Shown in pieces: positions 46,408-54,788 of a DNA stretch of 64,000 bases. A model generated the notes under the pieces. It ran no database searches. It saw nothing but the letters and a program-made list of their open reading frames with translations, and had not been told where the DNA came from. Within the stretch, counting starts at the first letter, position 1, and every line of letters starts with the position of its first letter. The DNA comes from Hyphomicrobiales bacterium (GTDB taxonomy: Bacteria > Pseudomonadota > Alphaproteobacteria > Rhizobiales > Aestuariivirgaceae): assembly GCA_025359045.1 (NCBI GenBank), contig JANYHN010000062.1, positions 62,001 to 126,000 on the forward strand, read 5' to 3'. Made by a program: the position numbers and the translations under genes.

Positions 46408-47505
46408 TTAAGTATTAAACCTGAAATGCATCACGTCCCCATCCGCCACCACATATTCTTTGCCTTCTAGGCGGAATTTGCCTGCGAGCTTTGCGCCTGC
46501 TTCGCCCTTGCCTGCAACATAATCATCATAAGCAATCGTCTCAGAGCGGATGAAGCCTTTTTCGAAATCTGTGTGGATCACGCCAGCGGCGGCAGGGGCT
46601 TTGGTACCTTGGGTGATTGTCCAGGCGCGGGCTTCTTTGGGGCCGACTGTGAAATAGGTGAACAGGCCCAAGAGTTCATAGCCAGCGCGGATGACGCGGT
46701 TCAATCCAGGTTCAGCCAAACCGACGGCATCAAGAAAATCCTTTTGATCAGCCTGCGCCATCAAAGCGATTTCGCTTTCAATCTTGGCAGACACCACCAC
46801 GGCCACATTGCCCTCTGATTTAGCAAAGGCTTTCACGCGTTCTGAAAATTCATTGCCTTTATCGGCGGCTGCTTCTTCAACATTGCAGACATAAAGCACT
46901 GGCTTCGATGAAAGTAAGCCAAGGCCTTGAAACGTCTTTTCTTCATCAGCGGTGCGTTCTGTAATCCGCGCGGGCTTGCCTTCGCGCAGCAACACCAATG
47001 CGCGCATCATAAGCTCGGCCAATTCCTTTTGATCTTTATCGCCTTGCTTGCCTTTTTTCTCGGCCGCCGGCTGGCGCTTTTCCAGCGCGTCCAAATCCGC
47101 TAGCATCAACTCTGTTTCAATCACCTCAATATCGGAGAGCGGATCAATCTTGCCGCTCACATGGGTAATATCGCCATCCTCAAAACAGCGCACCACATGG
47201 GCAATGGCATCCGTCTCGCGAATGTTGGCGAGGAACTGATTGCCCAAACCTTCGCCCTTGGACGCACCTTTCACGAGGCCCGCAATGTCCACGAATGTGA
47301 GTCGTGTTGGAATAATTTGTTGGCTGCCGGCGATGGCGGCCAGCACATCAAGCCGCGGATCGGGCACGCCCACATCACCCACATTGGGCTCGATGGTGCA
47401 GAAGGGATAATTTGCTGCCTGCGCTGCTGATGTTTGTGTGAGCGCATTAAACAAAGTGGACTTGCCCACATTCGGCAACCCAACAATCCCACATTTAAAA
47501 CCCAT
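46408..47505 (-). CDS. ychF: Redox-regulated ATPase YchF (Obg-related)
   Basis: The 365-residue protein has the P-loop [15 protein letters not shown], the switch II region [20 protein letters not shown] with the hydrophobic substitution typical of YchF, VCNVEEA in place of the NKxD motif (explaining ATP use), and the C-terminal TGS domain ending [12 protein letters not shown]. It binds ribosomes. It follows pth on the same strand. Confidence 0.97.
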   Translation of the reverse strand: MGFKCGIVGLPNVGKSTLFNALTQTSAAQAANYPFCTIEPNVGDVGVPDPRLDVLAAIAGSQQIIPTRLTFVDIAGLVKGASKGEGLGNQFLANIRETDAIAHVVRCFEDGDITHVSGKIDPLSDIEVIETELMLADLDALEKRQPAAEKKGKQGDKDQKELAELMMRALVLLREGKPARITERTADEEKTFQGLGLLSSKPVLYVCNVEEAAADKGNEFSERVKAFAKSEGNVAVVVSAKIESEIALMAQADQKDFLDAVGLAEPGLNRVIRAGYELLGLFTYFTVGPKEARAWTITQGTKAPAAAGVIHTDFEKGFIRSETIAYDDYVAGKGEAGAKLAGKFRLEGKEYVVADGDVMHFRFNT

Positions 47506-47507
47506 AA

Positions 47508-48086
47508 CTATTCCTTCTTATCAAAAACTGCGAGGTGAACATGACTTTGAAATTTAGCTTCAGTACCCTCAACCAACATCGCGGCGTTATCGGCTACGGC
47601 ATCCAACAATGCAACCAGCCAATCTTTATCTTGACGATCAAAATCACCAAGCACATGTGGCAGAACAAACTTCGCATCACCCGGATGACCGATGCCTAAA
47701 CGCACGCGCTTGAAATCAGCGGTGATATGCTGGGTGATCGAACGAATGCCATTATGACCTGCCGCACCGCCGCCGAGTTTCACACGCACTTTGCCCGGTT
47801 CTAAATCTAACTCATCATAAAATACGAACACGTTGGAAAGTGGAATATCGTGAAAGCGCACGGCATCACCAACGGATCGGCCAGACTCGTTCATGAAAGT
47901 TTGGGGTTTTAACACCAGCACTTTCTCACCAGCCAAAACACCTTCAGATAATTCACCTTGGAACTTTTTGCGCCAAGGCGAAAAATGATGGCGGCGGACA
48001 ATCACATCCGCCGCCATGAAACCGATATTGTGCCGATTGGAAGAATATTTCGAACCGGGATTGCCCAAGCCTACAAAGAGAAACAT
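47508..48086 (-). CDS. pth: Peptidyl-tRNA hydrolase
   Basis: The 192-residue enzyme begins LFVGLGNPGSKYSSNRHNIG (with the catalytic His), then KPQTFMNESGRSVGDAV, FYDELDLEPGKVRVKLGGG and GHNGIRSI, all standard Pth motifs. It frees tRNA from stalled peptidyl-tRNA. It lies between rplY and ychF in the conserved alphaproteobacterial order. Confidence 0.97.
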   Translation of the reverse strand: MFLFVGLGNPGSKYSSNRHNIGFMAADVIVRRHHFSPWRKKFQGELSEGVLAGEKVLVLKPQTFMNESGRSVGDAVRFHDIPLSNVFVFYDELDLEPGKVRVKLGGGAAGHNGIRSITQHITADFKRVRLGIGHPGDAKFVLPHVLGDFDRQDKDWLVALLDAVADNAAMLVEGTEAKFQSHVHLAVFDKKE

Positions 48087-48104
48087 TGGGCAGCCCCGAA
48101 CAGG

Positions 48105-48869
48105 TTACTTCTTCTTTGCGGCTGGAGCAGCAGCCTTGGCCGCCGGAGCGCCCTTGGCCGGAGCAGCAGCGCCCTTGGCCGGAGCCGCGGCACCCTTTGC
48201 GGGAGCAGCGCCTTTAGCAGCCGGAGCAGCCTTTGCATCAGCAGGTGCCTTTTGGCTTGTCGCCGGAACATCAGCTGAAACAGCGCCTTCAGCAGCCACT
48301 TCTTCCTTGGCCTGCGCCGAGAGTGCGCAAAGCGTTACGTCATCGCGCACCGCTGATGTCACCCGGTCTGGCAATTTAATGTCTGACAAATGGATTGACG
48401 ACATCACAGCCATGCCCGTGAGATCAACGATGATTTCATCAGGGATAAAGTCGGCTGGGCAATACAAGCTCACAGAGTGAGACACGATGTTCAAAACACC
48501 ACCAGCTTTAATGCCAGGTGAGGCTTCGTGGTTTTTGAAATGCACCGGAATATTCACGGCGATCTTCGAATCCTTGCCGAGGCGCAGGAAATCCACATGC
48601 GTGATACGGTCTTTGACAGGTTCAAACTGAATATCGCGCGGAATTGCGCGCACAGTCTTGCCACCAATTTCAACGTCAACCAATGTCGACATGAAACGGC
48701 CAGTTTGAGCATGGGGTTCGATGTCCTTGTAAGTCATCGAAATGATTTGAGGTTCTTGCTTGTCACCATAAACGACGCCGGGCACAAGGCCCTCACGACG
48801 TACAGCTCGAGCGGCCCCCTTACCGGCCCCGCCACGAACAGTGGCGTTGATTTTTACGATTTTAGACAT
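48105..48869 (-). CDS. rplY: 50S ribosomal protein L25/general stress protein Ctc
   Basis: The 254-residue protein begins with RGGAGKGAARAVRREGLVPG and VVYGDKQEP, the 5S rRNA-binding L25 domain, followed by the CTC/TL5 beta domain (HVDFLRLGKDSKIAVNIPVH). A low-complexity tail of Ala/Pro/Lys (repeated AAPAKGA) of about 50 residues follows, common in alphaproteobacterial L25. It precedes pth. Upstream, where prs would be expected, an accessory segment of about 15 kb begins. Confidence 0.96.
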   Translation of the reverse strand: MSKIVKINATVRGGAGKGAARAVRREGLVPGVVYGDKQEPQIISMTYKDIEPHAQTGRFMSTLVDVEIGGKTVRAIPRDIQFEPVKDRITHVDFLRLGKDSKIAVNIPVHFKNHEASPGIKAGGVLNIVSHSVSLYCPADFIPDEIIVDLTGMAVMSSIHLSDIKLPDRVTSAVRDDVTLCALSAQAKEEVAAEGAVSADVPATSQKAPADAKAAPAAKGAAPAKGAAAPAKGAAAPAKGAPAAKAAAPAAKKK

Positions 48870-49342
48870 AGGAATTCTCCAATTAAAACAAACATCCAGC
48901 CTTCCTCCAGGGGTGAACGACGCTGAATGTTGGCCAGCCTTTAGGGGAATTGAGGGTGGATGGCAAGTTTGGGCCGAATTTCAATAAGTTATGATTTTTT
49001 TCGATTTTATAGGATTTTTAGCTTGACACCGTACGGTGAAGCTGCTAGAGCTGGTCATACTCCACAAATGGGTCAGCATTTTGGAGCCTTCTCATTTTCA
49101 ACAATAGTCTTGAGCCCATCAGGAAGACGACGTTGGAGTTGGGAAATTAATTAAAAAATAATTAGCAATCTGTTTTAAATTACAAAAGTATAAATTGAGC
49201 GAGCTGTCAACGTAACTCCACCGTAACCCCGACCACCACATCAATGTAATCCAAAGGTCAGGTTATTTTGCCGCCTTTAACCTGGGTTGACCTTCCACAG
49301 ATTTGATGACACACAGAATATCGGATAAAGGGGCAGATTCTT
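48870..49342. other. Gene-free region upstream of rplY with an orphan operator-like palindrome
   Basis: This 473-bp, AT-rich stretch has no convincing gene. At 49027-49038 it holds the perfect palindrome CACCGTACGGTG, overlapped by TTGACA (49023-49028), which looks like a TetR-operator-covered promoter facing right with a poor -10. No gene follows it directly. On the minus strand, about 49015-49150, a short frame (QLQRRLPDGLKTIVENEKAP) ends in stops and could be a gene remnant. Confidence 0.4.
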
Positions 49343-50615
49343 ATGACATCTGAAGTGTGTTTGATGAATCGTCGTGCCGCTGTTTTGGCAGCCGATAGTG
49401 CTGTTACGATTCAGCACTGGGACCAACGTCAAGGCAAATATGTTGAGCGATATTTTAAGGGCGCAAACAAAATATTTCAGCTCTCGGCGCATCACCCTGT
49501 TGGGATGATGATCTTCGATTCTGCTGATATTTTAAGAGTTCCGTGGGAAATAATTGCAAAGGATTTTAGGCAGCAACTGGAGGCTAAGTCTTTCAACACG
49601 TTGGAAGAGTATGTAGATGAGTTTTTTGAGTTTTTGGCCAGTGGCCTACGCTACTTTCCAGAAGATATTCAAAATGATACCCTGATAAGTGTTTCTGAAA
49701 ACGCCGCTTTGAACTTCCTGCATAACAATCGTGGCCCAGACGATGAGACTGATGCGGAACGATTAGTTCGGTTGAATAATGCAATTGCGTCGAAGAATGC
49801 AGAACTTGATATGCTTCCATTTATCGGTGGTTTAAGTCTAGAAATGCAAAATGCAGCGATAACAAACCTAACTGACAGGTTAATTGCGACAGTCAAAGAT
49901 ACGATCAAATTGATCGAAACACATCCACAACACATCCCAGAGGGTCTTGCACAAGTAGGTCTAAAAGAGGTCTTTAAGCGTCCGGAAAATTGGTTGGCTA
50001 AAACTGGATTAGTATTTGCGGGTTTCGGCGATCATGACGTATTCCCAAAATGCATCGAATACAACTCTTATGGAATAATAAGTTCGCGCCATATCGCTGT
50101 CGAAGGAGAAAAAGACGTAATCAATCACATGCTACCGGCCTCCATTCGAGGATTTGCCCAAACGTCAATGATAGATACATTCACTATCGGTTTGAGTGAG
50201 GATGTCTTTTATCGCTTCGCAGGCGCGGAACGGTCTTTCAGAATTTGCAACCGAAATTATCACTGCTAGCGGTGGCAACCCAAGTATGATTCTAAGCTTA
50301 GATGATCTTATTGATCGGCGGCAAAAGAACATAACCTCTTTTATTTTGGAAAAAGCCCGCGAGGAACATGGAGCTCCGCTGAGGAGAGTTTTGGGCTCCC
50401 TATCGATAGATGAAATGTGCGAATTGGCGGAGACTTTGATTACACTTCAGTCACTTAAAGAAAAGGTGACTAAGCCCTCCGCTAGCGTAGGAGGTCCAAT
50501 AGATATAGCAGCCATTACGAGGGGCGAAGGATTGATATGGATAAAACGAAAACACTACTTTGACCCAGAGCTGAATCCACGCTATGTTTATCGGACTGTG
50601 CAAAAGCCAACTTAA
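49343..50615 (+). pseudogene. Proteasome beta-like Ntn-hydrolase homologue, frameshifted
   Basis: The first frame (49343-50269) starts M-T-S-E-V-C-L-M-N and continues RRAAVLAADSAVTI, so Met removal would expose Thr1 with Asp at mature position 17, as in proteasome-type Ntn hydrolases; GANKIFQLS supplies a possible catalytic Lys. The C-terminal part (LSEFATEIITASGG to HYFDPELNPRYVYRT) lies in another frame from about 50205 to the TAA at 50615. Removing one T from the run TTTT at 50207-50210 joins them into one protein of about 423 residues. AAAGGGG precedes the ATG. It is not Anbu or HslV. The break could be mutation, sequencing error or slippage. Confidence 0.68.
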
Positions 50616-50630
50616 TCAATGGGAAATAGT

Positions 50631-50828
50631 ATGAGCCAAAAACGCAGTGAATTTGTGCGTACTTCTGCCGAAAAAGATAGCCGTGATTCGACGCCAAGTG
50701 ATGAAATAGCAAAGACCGAAAATCGTCAAGCAGACAGCAAGCGCCTTTATCGAGAAGCTATTGAAGCGTTGAACCGTGCTAGTGATCGCGAGATCGACGG
50801 TTTATTGGCCGGCATATATAATGGATAG
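50631..50828 (+). CDS. Small charged protein downstream of the proteasome-like gene
   Basis: The ATG at 50631 follows GGGAAATAGT and lies 15 bp after the stop of the proteasome-like gene; an ATG at 50619 is also in frame. The 65-residue product is hydrophilic and mostly helical (RLYREAIEALNRASDREIDG), with a flexible Ser/Asp/Thr-rich first half. I recognise no family. It is probably co-transcribed with the upstream gene and could be a partner or substrate. Confidence 0.55.
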   Translation: MSQKRSEFVRTSAEKDSRDSTPSDEIAKTENRQADSKRLYREAIEALNRASDREIDGLLAGIYNG

Positions 50829-50893
50829 TTTTCGATTTTTAATTGCGGCGTTGCGATGCCGATGTAGTTAGTTATAAATTACGGATATGGGAC

Positions 50894-51052
50894 TACGGTG
50901 ACACCCCGAATTACGGTGACACCCCACTTATATTACGGTGATAGTCCAGCACTGTCATCGCAATCTCACGATTTCAATTTCGTCACCTATCTATTTTCAT
51001 GATCAAGCACGGCTGTGTGAAAGTCACCAAGATCGGATTACGGTGACACCCC
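50894..51052 (+). repeat. Cluster of TACGGTGACACCCC repeats
   Basis: TACGGTGACACCCC occurs at 50894, 50912 and 51039, with a degenerate copy (TACGGTGATAGTCC) at 50934. The flanks also agree in part (ATTACGG...ACTTA). They resemble small REP sequences or protein-binding iterons. No gene lies within this gap. Confidence 0.65.
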
Positions 51053-51338
51053 ACTTAATTATTAATATTCCCCCCGCGTATTAGGCCCCTCACCCTCCCA
51101 TGTCGCAAGTGGGCCATGGGCCCTTTCCGGCTGCTGCGCAGCGCTCGCAAGAACTCGCCCCTCTCCCCGACGGAGCGAGGGAAAAATAACTCACAAACTG
51201 CGCAACTGAACTGACGCTAAAACTTAAGTCTGTCACAGTTAGGAATGGGTCTAAAGTCGAACCATCCATTACCCAAAAAAGCGAACCCTGCAAACATGAC
51301 GCTGATTATCAATTCTTGTGAAGATTAAACCTTGGAAG
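51047..51338 (+). repeat. Long direct repeat, copy 1, with a truncated lyase start
   Basis: This segment matches 52172-52458 over about 290 bp, with several small differences. Shared blocks include GTATTAGGCCCCTCACCC, GACGCTAAAACTTAAGTCTG and AAAAAAGCGAACCCTGCAAA. It contains an REP-like GC-rich palindrome region and ends with ATGACGCTGATT..., the first ten codons of the downstream lyase gene with a TAA at codon 11. The vapBC-type genes lie between the two copies. Confidence 0.8.
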
Positions 51339-51430
51339 GAAAACTGTATGCTTCTCTTTAAATAAGACGCATTGACATCTGGGGCGCCAAATTATATTGA
51401 AAGTCGTACTTTCTAACTATTGGAAACATC

Positions 51431-51709
51431 ATGACCCTCGTAAAACTCAAAGAAAAAGGCCAAGTCACCATTCCCGCTGCGGTGCGGGAACAGATTTCTG
51501 CCCACAAGGGGGATGTTTTTGAGGTTGGCGTGACGAATGGCAACATTGTTTTAAAACCGCAAGACATTGTAGCCCGCAAACCTAAGGCTGCGGTGCGGTC
51601 GAAAAAAGGCGTGGATATTTCTACATGGATTGGCTCTGGGAAAGGATTGTTCCAGTCTCCTGAAGAGGCCGCCGATTTTATCAAATCAGAACGTGCTTCA
51701 TGGGGTTGA
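51431..51709 (+). CDS. AbrB/SpoVT-type antitoxin
   Basis: The 92-residue product begins TLVKLKEKGQVTIPAAVREQ, the swapped-hairpin AbrB/MazE DNA-binding domain, and ends with an acidic and basic tail that should wrap the toxin. Its last codons overlap the PIN gene start by 10 bp. It is the antitoxin of a VapBC-type module and likely represses its own operon. Confidence 0.9.
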   Translation: MTLVKLKEKGQVTIPAAVREQISAHKGDVFEVGVTNGNIVLKPQDIVARKPKAAVRSKKGVDISTWIGSGKGLFQSPEEAADFIKSERASWG

Positions 51710-52128
51710 GAGACGAACTCAAAGGCAAGCGGGTCTACTTTGATGCAAATATTTTCATTTATTTGATGGAGGGATTTCCCGCCTTTGAGCCAAGTCTGCA
51801 CGAAATACGCGACAGCATCTATCATGGGGAATCCCATATTTGCACCAGTGATTTAACGCTCTGCGAAGTTTTGGTTCCGGCTTTTCGGACAAACAACACC
51901 AAGCTGCTCACGCTTTATCGACGGTTCATAGAGGATAGCGGTGCTTTTGAGCTTATTCCCACGACCCGTGAAATCTATATTCGGGCAAGTTTGCTTCGCG
52001 CTCAACTTGGTCTAAAAACGCCGGATGCCATACATGTTTCAAGTGCTATAGATTTTGGCTGCAATGTATTCTTGACGAATGACAAACTTCTAAAAGCCCC
52101 GAAAAACATGGATATTCTTCATATCTAG
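51700..52128 (+). CDS. PIN-domain toxin (VapC-like)
   Basis: The 142-residue product shows the PIN acidic residues in order: RVYFDANIFIYLM, TLCEVLVP, LKTPDAIHVSSAI and FLTNDK. VapC toxins are Mg-dependent RNases, often cutting tRNA or rRNA. It overlaps the AbrB-type antitoxin gene, the usual arrangement. The pair lies between two direct repeats, a sign of recent insertion. Confidence 0.92.
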   Translation: MGLRDELKGKRVYFDANIFIYLMEGFPAFEPSLHEIRDSIYHGESHICTSDLTLCEVLVPAFRTNNTKLLTLYRRFIEDSGAFELIPTTREIYIRASLLRAQLGLKTPDAIHVSSAIDFGCNVFLTNDKLLKAPKNMDILHI

Positions 52129-52159
52129 GTTACTCTACAGAATTACCGTGTCTCACTTA

Positions 52160-52178
52160 TGGGGTGCAGTCCACCCCA
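52160..52178 (+). terminator. Hairpin after the PIN toxin gene
   Basis: TGGGGTG (52160-52166) pairs with CACCCCA (52172-52178) around a five-base loop, followed by TTTAATTAT. It is a fair terminator for the toxin-antitoxin operon. Confidence 0.5.
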
Positions 52179-52458
52179 TTTAATTATCAATATTCCTAGC
52201 CCGTATTAGGCCCCTCACCCTCCCATGCTTCGCATGGGCTCTTTCCGGCTGCTGAGCAGCGATAGCAAGAACTCGCCCCTCTTCCCAACGCGGCGAGGGA
52301 AAAGTAACTCACACTCTGCGCCACTAAATTGACGCTAAAACTTAAGTCTGTCACACTTGAACACTGGTCAGAGACTGAACCCATCAATTCACCCAAAAAA
52401 GCGAACCCTGCAAACATGACGCTGACTATTAATTCTCGTGAAGACTTAACCTTGGAAG
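52172..52458 (+). repeat. Long direct repeat, copy 2, running into the lyase gene
   Basis: This is the second copy of the segment at 51047-51338, offset by 1120-1125 bp. It contains the upstream region and the first 14 codons of the lyase gene and is intact at that start, whereas copy 1 has a stop. An REP-like GC-rich block with hairpins fills 52205-52305. Confidence 0.8.
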
Positions 52459-53843
52459 CGTTTTGCCGGGTGGCTTGGCGGTCTGAAGCGGTTACCTTAA
52501 GCCCCGCTGTTTTTGAAAGAATGGAAGCTTCACGCCGCGATTTTCTTGAACTTATTGATCAACCGAATATCACAATTTATGGTGTGAACACGGGCTACGG
52601 CCAACGCGCCAAGGAACGTTTGAGCAGGGAGGGCCGTCAAAATCAGGCAGGCCAGCCCACACATTACCGCGCCACGTCATGGGGTGACGCCCTGCCCCAG
52701 CGCGTGGTGCGCGGCATCATTTTTTCACGGCTGACGAATTTTGTTGATGGCCACTCTGCGGTTTCACCTGAGGTGGCAAAAGCCGTCGCCGCCATGTTGG
52801 CAAATACTGAGCAGCCTTATGTGCCTGCGCGCGGCCAAGGTGGGGCTGGCGAAATTTTATCGCTGTCACATCTGTTCTTGGAATTGACCGCGACCACCAA
52901 GTTGGCGGAAAAAGATATGCTGTCGCTGATCAACGGATCGCCTGCGGCCACGGCGCTCATTGCGGATGCTGCACTTTCATCTCGGGCGCGCCTCGACGTG
53001 GCATGTGAAGTTTTGGCGCTTGCGGCAGAAGCCTTTCAAGTGCCGCGTGGCCATTTTGCGGTGGAGCTTGAGACCTATTGGAATAATCCGCATGACGCTT
53101 GGGCCTTGCAAAATTTGCGCGAGTTGATTGAAGGTGGGCAAGATGAGGGGCGCAGGCCTTACCAAGCGCCTGTGAGCATTCGCATTTTGCCACGCATTTT
53201 AGGCCAAGCGCATTTGGCGACGACGAATGCCGAAACCGTGGCCCGTCAATCACTTCTTGCAATCACTGATAACCCGATTGTGATTCCAAAACAGGAACGC
53301 AAAACCAATGAAGCGGTGATCAGCACCGGTGGCTATCATAATGCGCAAGCGCCAGCGGCCCTCGATGCGATGGTTGCTGCATACACCAATCTCATCGTGC
53401 TCACAGGCCGCATTGCCGCAAAACTTCTCGATGCCTCCGTTTCACTTCTTCCACAATATCTGGGCTACCCCGAACATGGCAGCTATCTCGGTTGTCTGCC
53501 GATGGCGATTGTGGGTTATGAAGAAGAGGCTAGGATGTTAGCGCAGCCGACTTTATTGCCGGGGTCTGAATCAGGCGGTTTTGGACAAGATGATGTGGCC
53601 TCGCCCGTATTCCTCGCTTGGACAAAGTTTGACCGCGTGAGTACACTGCTCGATCAATCTCTGGCAAGCTTAGCACCCATCGCGGTGCGCGCCCTCACCA
53701 TAAGCAATCGCCCGGTTTCGGGCAGACTGGAGCAATTATTGTCGCTGGTCTCTGAAACATTCACCGAAACGTCAACGACGGTGCCATTCGGCTTGGAATT
53801 AAATAACATCGCAGAAAAATTCCGCGATAGAATTTATAAATAG
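52416..53843 (+). CDS. Aromatic amino acid lyase homologue lacking the MIO-forming Ser
   Basis: The 475-residue protein (ATG at 52416) has the HAL/PAL fold landmarks: IYGVNTGYGQRA with Tyr55, SLINGSPAATALIA, SIRILPRILGQAHL with the conserved Arg, and ITDNPIV. The active-site loop that should read G-A-S-G-D reads G-G-A-G-E (residues 142-146), so the Ala-Ser-Gly that forms the MIO electrophile is Gly-Ala-Gly. The Tyr two residues before the S-x-R core and the EDHVS region (here QDDVAS) also differ. It is therefore unlikely to be an ordinary ammonia-lyase; an elimination with a better leaving group, as in ergothionase, is one option. Confidence 0.85.
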   Translation: MTLTINSREDLTLEAFCRVAWRSEAVTLSPAVFERMEASRRDFLELIDQPNITIYGVNTGYGQRAKERLSREGRQNQAGQPTHYRATSWGDALPQRVVRGIIFSRLTNFVDGHSAVSPEVAKAVAAMLANTEQPYVPARGQGGAGEILSLSHLFLELTATTKLAEKDMLSLINGSPAATALIADAALSSRARLDVACEVLALAAEAFQVPRGHFAVELETYWNNPHDAWALQNLRELIEGGQDEGRRPYQAPVSIRILPRILGQAHLATTNAETVARQSLLAITDNPIVIPKQERKTNEAVISTGGYHNAQAPAALDAMVAAYTNLIVLTGRIAAKLLDASVSLLPQYLGYPEHGSYLGCLPMAIVGYEEEARMLAQPTLLPGSESGGFGQDDVASPVFLAWTKFDRVSTLLDQSLASLAPIAVRALTISNRPVSGRLEQLLSLVSETFTETSTTVPFGLELNNIAEKFRDRIYK

Positions 53844-53878
53844 TTGAGGGTTGCAGAGTTAATGAGTTGCAAGGTTCA

Positions 53879-53995
53879 GGTGACAGTGCGACGGATCTGC
53901 TGCTTTAACACAGATATCTGGGACGGACTTGGGTAACCCACTGACGTCAATTATCCAGCTACGCATTCTGTGCAATAAATAAATGCACTGTCACC
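53879..53995. repeat. 117-bp segment bounded by 11-bp inverted repeats
   Basis: GGTGACAGTGC (53879-53889) and GCACTGTCACC (53985-53995) form perfect inverted ends of a short non-coding segment after the lyase gene. The GGTGACA core is shared with the repeats at 50.9-51.1 kb. It may be a miniature element or a pair of REP sequences. Confidence 0.5.
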
Positions 53996-54011
53996 GAAAA
54001 AACAGGGTTTA

Positions 54012-54236
54012 TCAACTACCTCCGCCAACCGCAACGGCCACCAAAGGTCCAAGCATCATAAACGCTCCAACCAAAAAGGCGGCGATATCCTTGGTTTCAA
54101 AGGCTGGTGCATTGAGGTCAACCACACGCGTTTCGATGTAAGGTCTCTGGGGGTTGTTTACAACCGAATCTTCAAAAGTTGACTTTGTCGCACCAAACTC
54201 ATTGCTGGTGCTTCTTTCAGCATCTAACATTGACAT
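54012..54236 (-). CDS. Small single-pass membrane protein of unknown function
   Basis: The ATG at 54236 has a GGAG site eight bases upstream. The 74-residue product has a hydrophilic half (SMLDAERSTSNEFGATKSTF) and one C-terminal hydrophobic helix (IAAFLVGAFMMLGPLVAVAV). I recognise no family. It is divergent from the small exported protein at 54464. Confidence 0.55.
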   Translation of the reverse strand: MSMLDAERSTSNEFGATKSTFEDSVVNNPQRPYIETRVVDLNAPAFETKDIAAFLVGAFMMLGPLVAVAVGGGS

Positions 54237-54463
54237 AACTATTCTCCATTGCATTACCACGGATGTGTCATTTGAAGAAAAACTTGCAACGTTGATATTG
54301 GTTCCAAATATTTGTTTAATAGATTGGCGTCGCCTTGGGCACATTCATAAAATCAATATCGGATGTTTGTTTTAACAATTTCAAAACCGAGATCATTGCA
54401 CCCATCTCTCCGTTATCGGAACGTGAATAAGTCAGTTCTGGAAAGCAAAATCGGAGATAAATT

Positions 54464-54733
54464 ATGAAGAAATTTTTACTTGTAGCCGCAGCGATCAGCG
54501 TTTTGTCGACAGCAGCATTTGCCGCCAATGAAAACAGCCTGCAAAATGGCAACACACCTGATTTGGTTCTGCCCGTAAACCAAAACTCAAATCCACCTGC
54601 GATGTTCAAAAAGAAACTCAATTACGCTCAATCAACTGCAAACGTTGAATCGGTTCAAGAAACAGGTAACGTAAGTGATGTACAGCGCATATTGGAAAAG
54701 GGTGGCGACAACCATGATGTTAGCCCTTACTAA
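54464..54733 (+). CDS. Small exported protein of unknown function
   Basis: The 89-residue product has a clear Sec signal peptide (KKFLLVAAAISVLSTAAFAA) and a hydrophilic Asn/Gln/Ser-rich mature part without cysteines. A GGAG site precedes the ATG. It ends before a perfect hairpin. No family is recognised. Confidence 0.65.
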   Translation: MKKFLLVAAAISVLSTAAFAANENSLQNGNTPDLVLPVNQNSNPPAMFKKKLNYAQSTANVESVQETGNVSDVQRILEKGGDNHDVSPY

Positions 54734-54747
54734 ATAGATGGTTGCCA

Positions 54748-54769
54748 GTGACCGGGCATTCCCGGTCAC
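54748..54769. terminator. Perfect hairpin between convergent genes
   Basis: GTGACCGGG and CCCGGTCAC flank a CATT loop between the exported-protein gene and the convergent LysR gene. There is no clear T-run, so termination strength is uncertain. Confidence 0.5.
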
Positions 54770-54788
54770 CGACTCCATCCGCGGTCTA

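Noticed and set aside
48105-48271. Tandem GC-rich repeats in the rplY tail as a CRISPR or minisatellite
   Set aside because: They encode the Ala/Pro/Lys-rich L25 tail in frame; spacing is irregular and there are no unique spacers.
48960-49154. 64-codon plus-strand frame upstream of the proteasome-like gene
   Set aside because: No ribosome site or family resemblance, and it crosses the promoter-like palindrome; treated as non-coding or remnant sequence.
51047-52458. Composite transposon carrying vapBC
   Set aside because: The direct repeats contain no transposase frame and no inverted ends; they include gene-start sequence, so duplication by recombination explains them better.
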